Counted from the stretch's first letter, positions 44,763-55,401 are shown. The stretch is DNA of 64,000 nt from Sunxiuqinia sp963678245 (GCA_965140765.1 OZ223309.1:1488001-1552000), one strand, 5' to 3'. Notes: generated by a model from the letters alone, not told the origin. Program-made: numbers and translations.

Positions 44763-47522
44763 TTAACTGAAATCGAAGGTTAATTTTATAAATAATTTAC
44801 CACCATGAATTTTAGTCGGGTTAAACCGATATGGACTTGATTGTGGTCCAAAGCTAGTAGCATTTTTAAATTTAGAACCGATAGCATTTATCCCATGCAG
44901 AAATGAAATGTCTCCCGCAGGATAGTCAGTTTTTGTTCTCGCTGGAGCGGCGGGGGCATCGGGTGTTAGCATCCGGAGGAAGATATCATTAGTTTCTACA
45001 TAGACCGTAAATCCAGGAGTATTTTTCCCTTTTATCTCTGCCCAATAGGTGTTGGCGTGATAACCTTTAAATTCAGGGTAAATGAAACCAGATTCTCCGG
45101 TTATCGTGTTGTTATATTCTTTTTCCCACAAGCCAAAATTTACACCTTTCATGCGATTTTTGTAAACGCGATACGGACCATCCCCTAGCCATTTCATCCC
45201 AGCTACGTTTTCCTCAGGAAAATCGAAGGAAATTCCGGCAAACTGACAATTATTTGCTGGTTGATAAGCGACAGCCAGATCGACTTGCCCATTACCGTTA
45301 ATAGTCCATTTAAAATGATCATCATTTTCAAAAGTAGCAGTGATGATTAACTCATTACCATTAAAATAATGCTTAACATGTTTTACCTGCTTTTCCTTGC
45401 TCACAAAAACAGGCCCGTTGGAAAGTGGTATTGTCAGCCCATTGTTTTTTAATTCAGCAATCGTTCCATTATTTTTTTTAATTGAAATCTCCAATTGCCC
45501 GGCTTTCACTTTCAGTTCGCTCTGGGTTTCTTCGAGTTCTGGTTTTAATCCCGAATTTTTGACAAGTAGTTCCCGGGCCTTAATGGCGGCTTTTTTTACA
45601 GGCCAGCTCCATGTATTAATATTTTTTCCATATTGATCAGTGGCAGTTATGCGAAGGGCGTCAAATTGTTGCCAATTATCGGGAAGCGAAACTTGTAGTT
45701 GACCATTTTGTCCGGGCTTTAGATGAATGTTGATATGCTCCGGTTTACTGATTGTCTCTTTTCCCTTTTCGGAAGGGGAAGAAAATTTTAGCCAACCTGC
45801 TTTTATAGCACACTGGTCGAGATTGGTGTAAAGAAACCTATTCTCAATGTTGAATTTGCCGTTAAAATCGGGGGTGATGTATCGTTTCTCAAAAAAGATT
45901 GGCGACCAAATTTCCTTAATGGTGAAGAAGCTTCCTTCTTTTTCGTTATAAGGTCCAACAATTCCGTCTGGAGCATGATTACCGTCGGTATCAAATTCAT
46001 TATTTCGATCGGTTCGTTCAATGGCTTCATCAGCAAAAACCCAGAGGAACGCTCCTGCGCAGAGCGGATCACTCCACATTCTCAACCAGAAATCGTCCAA
46101 GCCTGCGCCATGGCCTCCGTCATAAAGCCCATGTATAATTTCGGTAGGAAATAATATCTTTCGTTTGCTAAATCCATCGTTTGACAAATAGTTATAGTCG
46201 AAATAGTGAAGGGTATTTGTCATTTCATAATCTTGCCAAGGATGGATTACAATTCGTTTTTGGATATCCAGTTTAGCAAAGTCATCATTTAAACTATTGT
46301 TTTCACCACCTTCATTCCCATTGGCCCAAATAATAATGCTGGGATGATTAACGTCGTGCGCAATCATTTCCTCCAATAATTCTCTTCCGACAGCATCGTC
46401 ATAAGACGGTTTTTGCCAGGCAGTAAGCTCATCTAGCACAAACAACCCCAAAGAGTCGCAAACATCCAGAAAGTGCTTGTCGGGCGGATAGTGTGACATT
46501 CGCACTGCGTTCATATTCATGTCTTTCATTAAGTTGACAGCGGTAATGCTAAGTTCTTTTGAAGATGTTCTTCCATATTTGGGATGAAAGGTGTGGCGGT
46601 CAACACCTTTCATTTTAATGTGGACACCATTTACATAAATACCATCACTTTCTCTGACTTCAACGGTTCTGAATCCAAATCGCTCGGTATATTGATGAAT
46701 TGTTTTACCGCTTTCGTCCAGCAACGAAAACACAGCGTTGTATAAATTTGGATACTCCGGATTCCATTTTAATGGGTTTCTGAGATTCCCTTGAACTCGG
46801 TTGGTGTTGGCTGTTATCGGCTGCTTGAATGATGTTTGAACTTCACCGTCCAGCGTTTGAATATCGACATGAATAGTTGAGGCAGTTTTTGAGTTTTTCA
46901 GGTGAACATCAGCCGTAAAATCGCCACTATGTTTTGCATCAATTGCAACGCGTTGGATATTGGTTTTTGGCTTGACTTCAAGAAAGACAGGTCGGAAAAT
47001 TCCACCAAAAATCCAGAAGTCAGCTTTTCTTTCCGCTTGATTCACAGATAGATTTTCAGAATGTTTTTTTACCAAAACTTCCAGTTGATTTTCATTACCG
47101 GCTTTTACCAATTTGCTAATGTCATATCTAAATTGGTAAAAAGCGCCTTGATGGACAGGCCCAGCCAGCTTGTCATTTATTTTAACTTCAGCATCGGTCA
47201 TTACCCCATCAAAAACAATCGTTATCTCTTTGTTCTTCCAGCTTTTCGGAACAGTGAAGTTGTATCGATAAAGTCCGGTTTCATTCAAACGTTCTTCAAA
47301 TGGATCGTGTCCATAATTATAATCGCCAAATCCTTGTTGTTCCCAGCAGGAAGGAACTACGATGGTTGACCATTCTCCGGACTTTCTTCCATCAGAACAG
47401 TAAAACTCCCATTCGACGGCATCTTCGGCTCCGGTTCCGGATAGGTAGATTGTTTCGGTTTCTTGGGCAAATAAAAAACTTGTAAAAAGCACTAATAGGT
47501 TTAGTGTAAGTAATTTCATCAT
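44763..47522 (-). CDS. GH2 family beta-glycosidase, paralog of the PUL enzyme
   Basis: 919 residues (or 918 from the second Met). A signal peptide ends SFLFAQ. Same architecture as the protein at 9664: sugar-binding domain, Ig-like domain, barrel, C-terminal sandwich. Predicted acid/base Glu404 in ANGNEGG; nucleophile Glu461 in FPTEIIHG; WLGDGPYRVYKNRMKG near the C-terminus. Long blocks agree with the PUL copy, such as VRMSHYPPD and YDGGHGA. It stands alone, outside the PUL, divergent from a membrane-anchored regulator 174 bases away. Family firm, substrate uncertain. Confidence 0.9.
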   Translation of the reverse strand: MMKLLTLNLLVLFTSFLFAQETETIYLSGTGAEDAVEWEFYCSDGRKSGEWSTIVVPSCWEQQGFGDYNYGHDPFEERLNETGLYRYNFTVPKSWKNKEITIVFDGVMTDAEVKINDKLAGPVHQGAFYQFRYDISKLVKAGNENQLEVLVKKHSENLSVNQAERKADFWIFGGIFRPVFLEVKPKTNIQRVAIDAKHSGDFTADVHLKNSKTASTIHVDIQTLDGEVQTSFKQPITANTNRVQGNLRNPLKWNPEYPNLYNAVFSLLDESGKTIHQYTERFGFRTVEVRESDGIYVNGVHIKMKGVDRHTFHPKYGRTSSKELSITAVNLMKDMNMNAVRMSHYPPDKHFLDVCDSLGLFVLDELTAWQKPSYDDAVGRELLEEMIAHDVNHPSIIIWANGNEGGENNSLNDDFAKLDIQKRIVIHPWQDYEMTNTLHYFDYNYLSNDGFSKRKILFPTEIIHGLYDGGHGAGLDDFWLRMWSDPLCAGAFLWVFADEAIERTDRNNEFDTDGNHAPDGIVGPYNEKEGSFFTIKEIWSPIFFEKRYITPDFNGKFNIENRFLYTNLDQCAIKAGWLKFSSPSEKGKETISKPEHINIHLKPGQNGQLQVSLPDNWQQFDALRITATDQYGKNINTWSWPVKKAAIKARELLVKNSGLKPELEETQSELKVKAGQLEISIKKNNGTIAELKNNGLTIPLSNGPVFVSKEKQVKHVKHYFNGNELIITATFENDDHFKWTINGNGQVDLAVAYQPANNCQFAGISFDFPEENVAGMKWLGDGPYRVYKNRMKGVNFGLWEKEYNNTITGESGFIYPEFKGYHANTYWAEIKGKNTPGFTVYVETNDIFLRMLTPDAPAAPARTKTDYPAGDISFLHGINAIGSKFKNATSFGPQSSPYRFNPTKIHGGKLFIKLTFDFS

Positions 47523-47672
47523 TTTTTTGTTTTGATTTTTTACTAAGATAAGCGTAAGAGAAGTTTGCTGACGCTATTTTTAACTTAAATCACTTTTTTT
47601 TAACCGTTAAAAGCTTACGTTTTTCATCACTAAATCTTTTTGATAATCAATCTGTATCAGGCAGTTTTTACT

Positions 47673-47680
47673 TATATTTG
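47673..47680 (+). promoter_or_regulatory. Bacteroidota -7 element before the winged-helix regulator
   Basis: TATATTTG matches TAnnTTTG, 16 bases before ATG 47697, leaving a very short leader. The -33 box is not clear. It lies in the region shared with the divergent GH2 gene. Confidence 0.5.
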
Positions 47681-47696
47681 AAACTTTTCTAAAATC

Positions 47697-48841
47697 ATGG
47701 TGGCTGAAAGACAAAATCTCGAATATCAATTAAAAAAGATACTTGAAAGTGATCAGTTTTCACGTTCAAATGTGAATAAGGTGCTACTTTCTCTATTGTT
47801 TCGTGCAACTATAGAAGGACGAAAGTTGAAGGAAGCCACAATTGGATCAGAGATTTTTGGTAATAGCTACGACCCTGTAAAAAATGACAATAAGGTTCGG
47901 GTTTATATTCATAATCTGCGAAGAAAACTATCTGCCTATTATGAAACGGAAGGACAAAATGACAAAGTTATTTTTCAGATTGAAAAAGGAGAGTACCGGG
48001 TCGTTTTTAAAGATGTTGAAGAGAAAAAATCACTATTCTCTAACTCTGGAAGCATTGTCGGTTTGTCAGTTTTACTTCTCTTTTTTATTGGAGCTTTTTT
48101 TTCTTTAGAAAAAAAACATCAAGTGATTTCTGGGAAGGTTTTTTAGATGAAAAATTCTCAATAACAGTATTGATTGGTGATCATTTTACCATTGAATCAA
48201 ACGTGCCAACCGGAGGTTTCGGAACATTCAGGGATTTTTCAATAAACTCAGAGCAAGACTTTACGCAACATTTGCAGCAACATCCGGAACAAGCTTCTCA
48301 AATGGTTCCCAATCAATATCCATACGTGACGAAAATGGGACCTTATAGCGCGAAGATGTTGAGTCTGTATTTTGGAGATCACGGAACATCTTTTGATTTG
48401 TTGTTAAACTCAGAATGGGATAAGTCAAAAATTAATACTGAGAACCTGGTTTATGTTGGCCAGTTCAAGACGATGGGGTTTTTGAAAAATGTCTTTACAG
48501 ATTACTTTCCAAATTATGAGATTATTGGTGAAAAAATAACCCGAAGAGATTTCACCAACAACGATAAAGAAACTTTTCGGTCAAGATCAGGGAATCAGAT
48601 TATTGATTATACAATTGTGTCTAAAATGCATGGTCCTGTTGATAATGATATTGTGATGTTTCTTTCGGATAACGATATTGGAGTGATTCGGATGGTTGAG
48701 TATTTCACAGACAAGGATTCTATCGCAGCCTTTTATAATCGACAACAGTTACTTGGAAAAGATTTTGCGGCTCTTTTTAAAGTCAGTGGCTGGGAACGGA
48801 CGGGTTATACCATGGAGTTAATCAAGTTGGATATAAAATAA
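47697..48841 (+). pseudogene. Membrane-anchored winged-helix regulator split by a -1 frameshift at an A8 run
   Basis: Frame one (47697-48146, 149 residues) holds a winged-helix DNA-binding domain of the type known from cyclase- and TPR-linked regulators (YDPVKNDNKVRVYIHNLRRKL, then FQIEKGEYRVVF), then one membrane segment (about 115-135, GLSVLLLFFIGAFFSL). Frame two, open from before 48107 to 48841, continues TSSDFWEGFLDEKFSITVLI and encodes a 230-residue sensor-like domain. Going back one base at A8 (48109-48116) joins them as SLEKKTSSDFW, giving 381 residues. The run reads A AAA AAA in the first frame, a classic slippery site, so this may be decay, a sequence error, or programmed frameshifting. 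It is divergent from a GH2 gene. Confidence 0.75.
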
Positions 48842-48844
48842 GTT

Positions 48845-49342
48845 TCAGTCGCGTAGTTTATTTAGTGGAATCAGATCAAATTCGGAATGTTGCAGATTAT
48901 TTTCTTTGATGTAATTTTTATTAATAATGAATAGTTCGCTATTGAATTTGTCTTGAGGAAACGTATTTTCTGCAGAAAAATCCTCATCATCAAAATCTGT
49001 AAAATTTAATTCGCAAGCTGATAATTCCCAGTGCTCATCATTCATAAAGAGTAGCGGTAAGCCGTGGGTGCGACATATAATTGGTCGATGTTTATAGATT
49101 TGACAGGCGTGATCCTTCAGGAAAATACAACTTCCATCAGTAGATTCTTGAAAGTCTATTGACTCATTTTCAATCTTCTTTTTTATTGAATTGTATTCAA
49201 TAGGGAAAACATCATAATCCATGCAGCACAAGTCACAGCCTTTTTTGCAGACCATGTGATTTGTGTGTTTGTCAGATAATTTCTCTGTCAACAGATCAAT
49301 TTTATCTCTTAGCTCGTGATAATTGTCAAATTCCTTTTTCAT
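48845..49342 (-). CDS. YkgJ-family cysteine-cluster protein
   Basis: 165 residues from the ATG ending at 49342. Several Cys in YkgJ-like spacing: CKKGCDLCC near residue 35, CIFLKDHACQIYKHRPIICR in the middle and one more in SACELNF. The family binds a zinc or iron-sulfur centre; cellular role unknown. Ends convergent with the split regulator, 3 bases apart. The upstream region is shared with purL. Confidence 0.88.
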   Translation of the reverse strand: MKKEFDNYHELRDKIDLLTEKLSDKHTNHMVCKKGCDLCCMDYDVFPIEYNSIKKKIENESIDFQESTDGSCIFLKDHACQIYKHRPIICRTHGLPLLFMNDEHWELSACELNFTDFDDEDFSAENTFPQDKFNSELFIINKNYIKENNLQHSEFDLIPLNKLRD

Positions 49343-49484
49343 GAGTGGCAAAAGTAGTTGATTTAATTAGAAGCAGTGAAATAAAGAATCTTGCTAAGTC
49401 GTTAAATCTATTAACAATCGCTTCTTATTATTCACATTCAAGCGGTTTTCGACAGGTTTAGACTATTTCTTCTGAAGTAATTTT

Positions 49485-49492
49485 TATCTTTG
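49485..49492 (+). promoter_or_regulatory. Bacteroidota -7 promoter element of purL
   Basis: TATCTTTG is an exact match to the preferred consensus. Transcription would start near 49498, giving a leader of about 38 bases to ATG 49536. No clear -33 box. Confidence 0.6.
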
Positions 49493-49535
49493 TGCCGTGT
49501 TTTACAACATGTCATTTAATATTAACCGATTCAAC

Positions 49536-52500
49536 ATGATTTTATTCTTTAAAACCCTCCAAAACAGCATTGTTGCTGTTCAAACATCCGTTTCATTTTC
49601 GAACGAAGACGTACAAAAACTGAGCTGGTTGTTTGGCGATGCAACCTTGGTTGACCACGATTTTTTAGAAGGGTATTTTGTAGGCCCACGAAAAGAAATG
49701 ATTACTCCATGGAGTACCAATGCTGTTGAAATTACCCAAAACATGGGACTCAATGGCATTTTGCGTTTGGAAGAATTTATTGAAGTTCCTGATCGTTCTG
49801 CCGGATATGATCCTATGCTTAAAGCGTTGTATGAATCTTTGGGACAAAACATTTTTACGATCGACAAGGAGCCGGATCCGATCATTGAAATTGATGATAT
49901 AGCAGCGTATAATGAGCAAGAAGGTTTGGCATTGAGCGAAGATGAAATCAAATATTTGGAGTCGGTTTCAGAAAAGATGGATCGCAAGTTGACCGATGGT
50001 GAAGTATTCGGTTTTTCTCAGGTAAACTCGGAGCACTGTCGTCATAAAATTTTCAACGGATCATTTATCATTGATGGGGTTGAGCAAGAAATGTCGCTTT
50101 TCCAGATGATTAAAAAAACATCAAAAGAAAATCCAAATAAAATTATTTCTGCATATAAAGATAATTGCTCCTTTGTACAAGGACCAGTTGTTGAGCAATT
50201 TGCTCCAAAAACGCAGGATAAACCTAATTATTTTGAAGTAAAAGATATTGAAACAGTGCTCTCGTTGAAAGCCGAAACTCATAATTTTCCAACTACAGTA
50301 GAGCCTTTTAATGGAGCTGCGACGGGTACTGGTGGTGAAATTCGCGACCGAATTGCCGGAGGAAAAGGTAGTTTGCCAATTGCCGGAACTGCCGTTTATA
50401 TGACTTCTTATCCGCGAACAGAAGAAGCCCGCAATTGGGAGGAAGCTACAGAGGAGCGTCCGTGGTTGTATCAAACACCTGAAGAAATATTGATTAAGGC
50501 ATCTAATGGAGCCAGTGATTTTGGGAACAAATTTGGGCAGCCGTTGATTACCGGTTCTGTATTGACTTTTGAGCATTTTGAAGACCATAAAAAATATGGT
50601 TACGACAAAGTAATCATGCTTGCCGGAGGTATTGGGTTTGGTGCTAAAAAAGATAGCTTAAAAGATAAGCCAGGAGTAGGCGACAAGGTAGTATTGCTTG
50701 GCGGTGATAATTATCGCATTGGAATGGGTGGTGGAGCTGTTTCTTCAGTAGCTACTGGTGAGTTTGAAAATGCAATTGAGTTAAACGCTGTTCAGCGGGC
50801 AAACCCGGAAATGCAAAAACGTGCCTACAATGCTATTCGTGCATTGGCCGAGTCAGATGACAACCCAATTATCTCTATTCACGATCATGGTGCTGGTGGT
50901 CACCTGAATTGCCTTTCGGAACTTGTAGAGGAAACTGGCGGAAAAATTGATACAAGCAAATTGCCTGTTGGTGACCCAACACTTTCTCAAAAGGAAATTA
51001 TTGGTAATGAGTCGCAAGAGCGCATGGGATTGGTTATGAGTGAAAAGCATGTTGATTTGTTGAAGAAGATTGCAGACCGTGAGCGCTCGCCAATGTACGT
51101 GATTGGCGATACTACTGGCGATATGCAATTTACGTTCGAGAATTCAAAGACAGGTGAAAAGTCAATCGACTGGCAACTGGCTTATATGTTTGGTAATCCA
51201 CCAAAAACAGTTTTAACAGATACAACAGAGAAAGCTAATTATGCTGAATTGGCTTACGATCAGGATAAAATAGAATCGTACCTCGAAGATGTTCTGCAAT
51301 TGGAGTCGGTAGCTTGTAAAGACTGGTTGACCAATAAAGTTGACCGCTCGGTAACCGGCCGGATTGCAAAGCAGCAAGGCGCAGGCAAATTACATCTTCC
51401 ATTAAATAATGTAGGTGTCATAACTCTCGATTACCAAGGCAAAAGCGGCCTGGCAACGACCATTGGTCATGCGCCTGTTGCGGCAATGGTCAATGCTGAA
51501 AGTGGTTCGATCCTTTCAATTGCTGAGTCGCTAACCAATATTATCTGGGCTCCAATGCCCGATAAAATGAGGAGCGTTTCGTTGAGTGCTAACTGGATGT
51601 GGCCTGCAAAAAATCCCGGCGAAAATGCACGTATTTACAAGGCGGTAAAAGCAGCCAGTGATTTTGCATGCGCTTTAGGAGTAAATATCCCAACCGGAAA
51701 GGACTCCATGTCAATGACTCAGAAGTATAAAGATGATGTGGTTTATTCTCCGGGAACTGTAATAATTTCAGCTTCGGGTGAAGTAACCGACGTGAAAAAA
51801 GTTGTGGAGCCAGTTACTGTGAACGATGCCAGCAAGCCGCTTTATTATATCGATTTCTCATCAACTTCATTGGTTTTAGGAGGAAGTGCTTTTGGGCAAA
51901 TCGTAAACAAACTTGGACAAGAAGCTCCAACTGTTGCTGATCCAGCTTATTTCGTGAAAGCATTCAATGCGATTCAATACTTGATTGAAAATGAATTAAT
52001 TCTTGCTGGGCACGATGTGGCTTCCGGTGGATTAATCACAACGCTGCTCGAAATGTGTTTCAGCGATAATGAAACGGGCTTAAACTTGGATTTAACCGGT
52101 TTGGGTGAAAAAGACAGTGCAAAAGTTTTCTTTAACGAAAACCCGGGAATTATAATTCAGGCTGCCGATTCTGAAATCGTGGAAACAAAATTGACTGACG
52201 CGAGAGTGAAGTTTTTAAAAATAGGTCAACCTGCAGGGAAACGTGTTTTCACAGTTAAAAACTTTGACGCAGAATTCGATTTAGATATTGATTCTCTGCG
52301 TGAGCTGTGGTTCAAATCTTCCTATTTAATGGATCGCAAACAAAGTGGCGAGAAACTGGCACTGGAGCGTTTCAAAAATTATAAAAATAACGAGCTGGAC
52401 TATGACTTCAAAGGCTTTACGGGTAAAGCTGCTGATTATGGTATTGATTTAAACCGCCGAGTTGCAAGTGGAGTAAAAGCTGCTATTATTCGAGAGAAAG

Positions 52501-53225
52501 GAGTGAATGGCGATCGCGAAATGGCATATATGATGTATCTGGCTGGGCTGGATGTGAAAGATGTTCATATGACCGACCTTATCTCTGGGCGTGAAAACTT
52601 AGAGGATATCAACATGATTGTATTTGTTGGGGGGTTCTCTAATTCCGATGTTCTTGGATCAGCAAAAGGTTGGGCAGGTGCTTTTAAATATAACGAGAAA
52701 GCTCGACAGACTTTAGAGAATTTCTACAAGCGAAAAGATACTTTAAGCTTGGGCGTTTGTAATGGTTGCCAGCTGATGGTGGAACTTGGCTTGCTCTATC
52801 CTGAACACGAAAAAATGCCAAAGATGCTACATAATGAATCACATAAATTCGAATCGGCATTTTTGAATATAGAAATTGCTAAGAACGACTCTGTCATGCT
52901 GAACTCAATGGCCGGAATGAAACTTGGTGTTTGGATTGCTCATGGTGAAGGAAAATTTAGTTTGCCTTATGCAGAAGATCAATACCATATTCCTTATAAA
53001 TATAGCTATGACTTCTATCCCGGGAATCCTAATGGATCAGATCTCAATACGGCTTCTCTTTGCTCGAAAGATGGCCGCCATTTAGCGATGATGCCTCACT
53101 TGGAAAGAGCCTTTAAACCTTGGCATTGGCCTTATTACCCGGCCGATCGTAAAAAGGATGAGGTAGCTCCATGGATTGAAGCATTTGTAAATGCTCGGGG
53201 ATGGATTAAGAAGCATTCAAAATAG
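49536..53225 (+). CDS. purL: Phosphoribosylformylglycinamidine synthase, single-chain type
   Basis: 1229 residues from ATG 49536, where the normal N-terminus MILFFKTLQNSIVAV begins; GTG 49497 and ATG 49509 upstream would add unconserved residues. Converts FGAR to FGAM with ATP and glutamine in purine synthesis. Parts in order: PurS-like N-terminus, linker with FSQVNSEHCRHKIF, two synthase halves (KAETHNFPTTVEPF; GGGAVSSVATG) and a glutaminase with nucleophile Cys1075 in GVCNGCQLM and AHGEGKF near the end. Followed by an intrinsic terminator. Confidence 0.97.
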   Translation: MILFFKTLQNSIVAVQTSVSFSNEDVQKLSWLFGDATLVDHDFLEGYFVGPRKEMITPWSTNAVEITQNMGLNGILRLEEFIEVPDRSAGYDPMLKALYESLGQNIFTIDKEPDPIIEIDDIAAYNEQEGLALSEDEIKYLESVSEKMDRKLTDGEVFGFSQVNSEHCRHKIFNGSFIIDGVEQEMSLFQMIKKTSKENPNKIISAYKDNCSFVQGPVVEQFAPKTQDKPNYFEVKDIETVLSLKAETHNFPTTVEPFNGAATGTGGEIRDRIAGGKGSLPIAGTAVYMTSYPRTEEARNWEEATEERPWLYQTPEEILIKASNGASDFGNKFGQPLITGSVLTFEHFEDHKKYGYDKVIMLAGGIGFGAKKDSLKDKPGVGDKVVLLGGDNYRIGMGGGAVSSVATGEFENAIELNAVQRANPEMQKRAYNAIRALAESDDNPIISIHDHGAGGHLNCLSELVEETGGKIDTSKLPVGDPTLSQKEIIGNESQERMGLVMSEKHVDLLKKIADRERSPMYVIGDTTGDMQFTFENSKTGEKSIDWQLAYMFGNPPKTVLTDTTEKANYAELAYDQDKIESYLEDVLQLESVACKDWLTNKVDRSVTGRIAKQQGAGKLHLPLNNVGVITLDYQGKSGLATTIGHAPVAAMVNAESGSILSIAESLTNIIWAPMPDKMRSVSLSANWMWPAKNPGENARIYKAVKAASDFACALGVNIPTGKDSMSMTQKYKDDVVYSPGTVIISASGEVTDVKKVVEPVTVNDASKPLYYIDFSSTSLVLGGSAFGQIVNKLGQEAPTVADPAYFVKAFNAIQYLIENELILAGHDVASGGLITTLLEMCFSDNETGLNLDLTGLGEKDSAKVFFNENPGIIIQAADSEIVETKLTDARVKFLKIGQPAGKRVFTVKNFDAEFDLDIDSLRELWFKSSYLMDRKQSGEKLALERFKNYKNNELDYDFKGFTGKAADYGIDLNRRVASGVKAAIIREKGVNGDREMAYMMYLAGLDVKDVHMTDLISGRENLEDINMIVFVGGFSNSDVLGSAKGWAGAFKYNEKARQTLENFYKRKDTLSLGVCNGCQLMVELGLLYPEHEKMPKMLHNESHKFESAFLNIEIAKNDSVMLNSMAGMKLGVWIAHGEGKFSLPYAEDQYHIPYKYSYDFYPGNPNGSDLNTASLCSKDGRHLAMMPHLERAFKPWHWPYYPADRKKDEVAPWIEAFVNARGWIKKHSK

Positions 53226-53231
53226 ATTATC

Positions 53232-53263
53232 AAAGGGCTCTTGTATAAAGAGTCCTTTTTTTT
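53232..53263 (+). terminator. Intrinsic terminator of purL
   Basis: AAAGGGCTCTT (53232-53242) pairs with AAGAGTCCTTT (53248-53258) with one G-U pair and a 5-base loop, running into T8. It is 6 bases after the purL stop. Confidence 0.9.
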
Positions 53264-53365
53264 GCCTAACATGTTTTCACCCAATTGCTGTTTATTCAAT
53301 TCATACTCTTTTTTGAACGATGATTCAATAAAAATTGACATATTTGCACTAGTCACCTTGTGCGA

Positions 53366-55399
53366 ATGTTTAAGAAAAATGGGCTTCATATTATTTTCCT
53401 TTTTATTATTCACCTTGCTTTTTGTCAAGATGATGTGGATAGCCTTTTGTCTTTTCCAACAGATGTGAGCGATGAAGAGAAGCTGGCTCATATGTTGGAT
53501 TTCTCCCAGCACTATGTGCGTGAAGATAGCGCCAAATGTTTAAAGGTCGCGAATAAAGCGATTGCTATTAGTGAATCGATTGATGCTCCTTTGTTTGAGT
53601 CGCAGTTTTTATACTTGAAAGGAGAGTGCTGCTACTACCATAATAACTACCCGGAGGCAGTAGGAAATTATTCAGCAGCCTTGGAAATATTCCGTCAAAT
53701 AAATGATGTGCAGAACATGGCTGAGACATTAAATTCTATTGGCTTGGTTTATTATTACCTAGGGGAATACAATCAGGCTGCAGAAAATTTATATCAGGCA
53801 TTAGATCTTTTTTCAAAGCAAAATTTAATAGAAGATAAAGCTCGGGTATATTCAAACTTAGCCATGGTTTTTACACGGACTGGTGACTTTAAAGAGTCGA
53901 TACGTCATTATGAACTAGCAGCAGAAATTAATGCAGGGGGTGGTAAAAAAACAAGTTTGGCTGTTAATTACAATGGTGTTGGGGTCGGTTACTATAATCT
54001 GGAGCAATACGATTCTTCGAAGGTGTATTACAATAAAGCCCTATTTTTATTTCGGGAATTGAAAAATAAGAAAAGAGAGGCCATTGCACTTAATAATATT
54101 GCAAACATCTATCTTAATACAAAAGATAGTATGGAGTTAGCGCTGGATTTTTACAAGAGGGCAGTTGACGTATTTGGTGAGTTAGGTGATAATCGAAGCG
54201 AGGCTTTTGCGCTTGAAGGATTGGGTGGCGTTTATCGCGAACTTGGTCAGTATGGAAGTGCGATCAATACATTTTATAAAAGTTTGCAACTAGCTGATGA
54301 TTACGAATATTATTTAAAACAACTTAATTATTTGGACCTGGCTCTTACCTACGAAAAACAGGGACGAATTGATGAGGCATATCATGCGTTTAAGATATAT
54401 GATCGGTATCAAGATACTTTACGCCAGGAAGAACGTCATAATCAGGTCGCTGAGCTTGAAAAGCAATATGAAACCCAGCAAAAAGAGGCAGAAATTGAGC
54501 GATTAAGCGTATCAAGAGAAATTGATCAACTGCAAATAGAGAGAGATAAAGAACTTCGGGCTTTTGGGATTATTTTGATTTTGGTATTGGTGGCTGCGAT
54601 ATTTTTTGTTTCAGTTGCATACTTAAATAAAAGAAGAATAAATGATCTGTTAAGTTTGAAGAATTTGAAGATTGAAGAACAGCGAAAAGAGCTTGAATTA
54701 CTAAATGCTTCTAAGAATAAATTCTTTTCAATAATTGCACACGACCTCAAAAATCCATTCCACACTGTTATGGGGTATTCTTATTTGATACACAAGCAAT
54801 ATGATCGTTTTTCAGACATTGAAAGAAAGCAATATGCCTCAGATATTTACAAGTCAAGCAATTCTATTTTCCGATTGCTGCAAAATTTATTGGATTGGTC
54901 TCGTTCCCAAACGGGCCGATTGGAGTATACTCCACGGGAATTCAATTTTTGCGATATTTATGAAAGTATTGAACGCTTGCTATTGCCAGCTGCTGCCGAT
55001 AAAAATATTCAGCTGATTGCAGAAATGCCTGAGCAAGTCACTGTTTATTCTGATCCAATGATGGTTGAAACAGTTATGAGAAACTTGCTGAATAACGCTA
55101 TTAAGTTTACAAATGAAAAAGGACAGGTAAAAACAGTTTTGAAATCAGAGAAGGAAACCGTTACTGTTTGTGTTGAAGATACTGGAGTGGGAATTAATCC
55201 TGACGATCTGAATAAACTATTTCAAATTGATTCAAAAGTGAAACGGAAGGGAACCAATGAGGAAGACGGCACCGGTCTGGGGCTGGTTATTTGTAACGAA
55301 TTTGTCAGGAAGAATGGAGGCCACATTTGGGGTGAAAGCGTGCTTGGCCAAGGTAGCCGTTTCTATTTTACACTTCCGAGAACTAACGGCCATTCCTGA
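53366..55399 (+). CDS. TPR-repeat sensor histidine kinase
   Basis: 677 residues from ATG 53366 (GTG 53360 possible). A signal peptide ends LAFCQD. About seven TPR units cover residues 40-345 outside the inner membrane (AETLNSIGLVYYYLGEYNQA is typical), then a coiled coil, a membrane segment at about 391-412 (AFGIILILVLVAAIFFVSVAYL) and a kinase: H-box IIAHDLKNPFHTVMGY with His459, N-box NLLNNAIKFT, DTGVGI and GTGLGLVI. No receiver or regulator gene is adjacent, so the partner is elsewhere. The ligand sensed by the TPR part is unknown. Confidence 0.92.
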   Translation: MFKKNGLHIIFLFIIHLAFCQDDVDSLLSFPTDVSDEEKLAHMLDFSQHYVREDSAKCLKVANKAIAISESIDAPLFESQFLYLKGECCYYHNNYPEAVGNYSAALEIFRQINDVQNMAETLNSIGLVYYYLGEYNQAAENLYQALDLFSKQNLIEDKARVYSNLAMVFTRTGDFKESIRHYELAAEINAGGGKKTSLAVNYNGVGVGYYNLEQYDSSKVYYNKALFLFRELKNKKREAIALNNIANIYLNTKDSMELALDFYKRAVDVFGELGDNRSEAFALEGLGGVYRELGQYGSAINTFYKSLQLADDYEYYLKQLNYLDLALTYEKQGRIDEAYHAFKIYDRYQDTLRQEERHNQVAELEKQYETQQKEAEIERLSVSREIDQLQIERDKELRAFGIILILVLVAAIFFVSVAYLNKRRINDLLSLKNLKIEEQRKELELLNASKNKFFSIIAHDLKNPFHTVMGYSYLIHKQYDRFSDIERKQYASDIYKSSNSIFRLLQNLLDWSRSQTGRLEYTPREFNFCDIYESIERLLLPAAADKNIQLIAEMPEQVTVYSDPMMVETVMRNLLNNAIKFTNEKGQVKTVLKSEKETVTVCVEDTGVGINPDDLNKLFQIDSKVKRKGTNEEDGTGLGLVICNEFVRKNGGHIWGESVLGQGSRFYFTLPRTNGHS

Positions 55400-55401
55400 T
55401 T

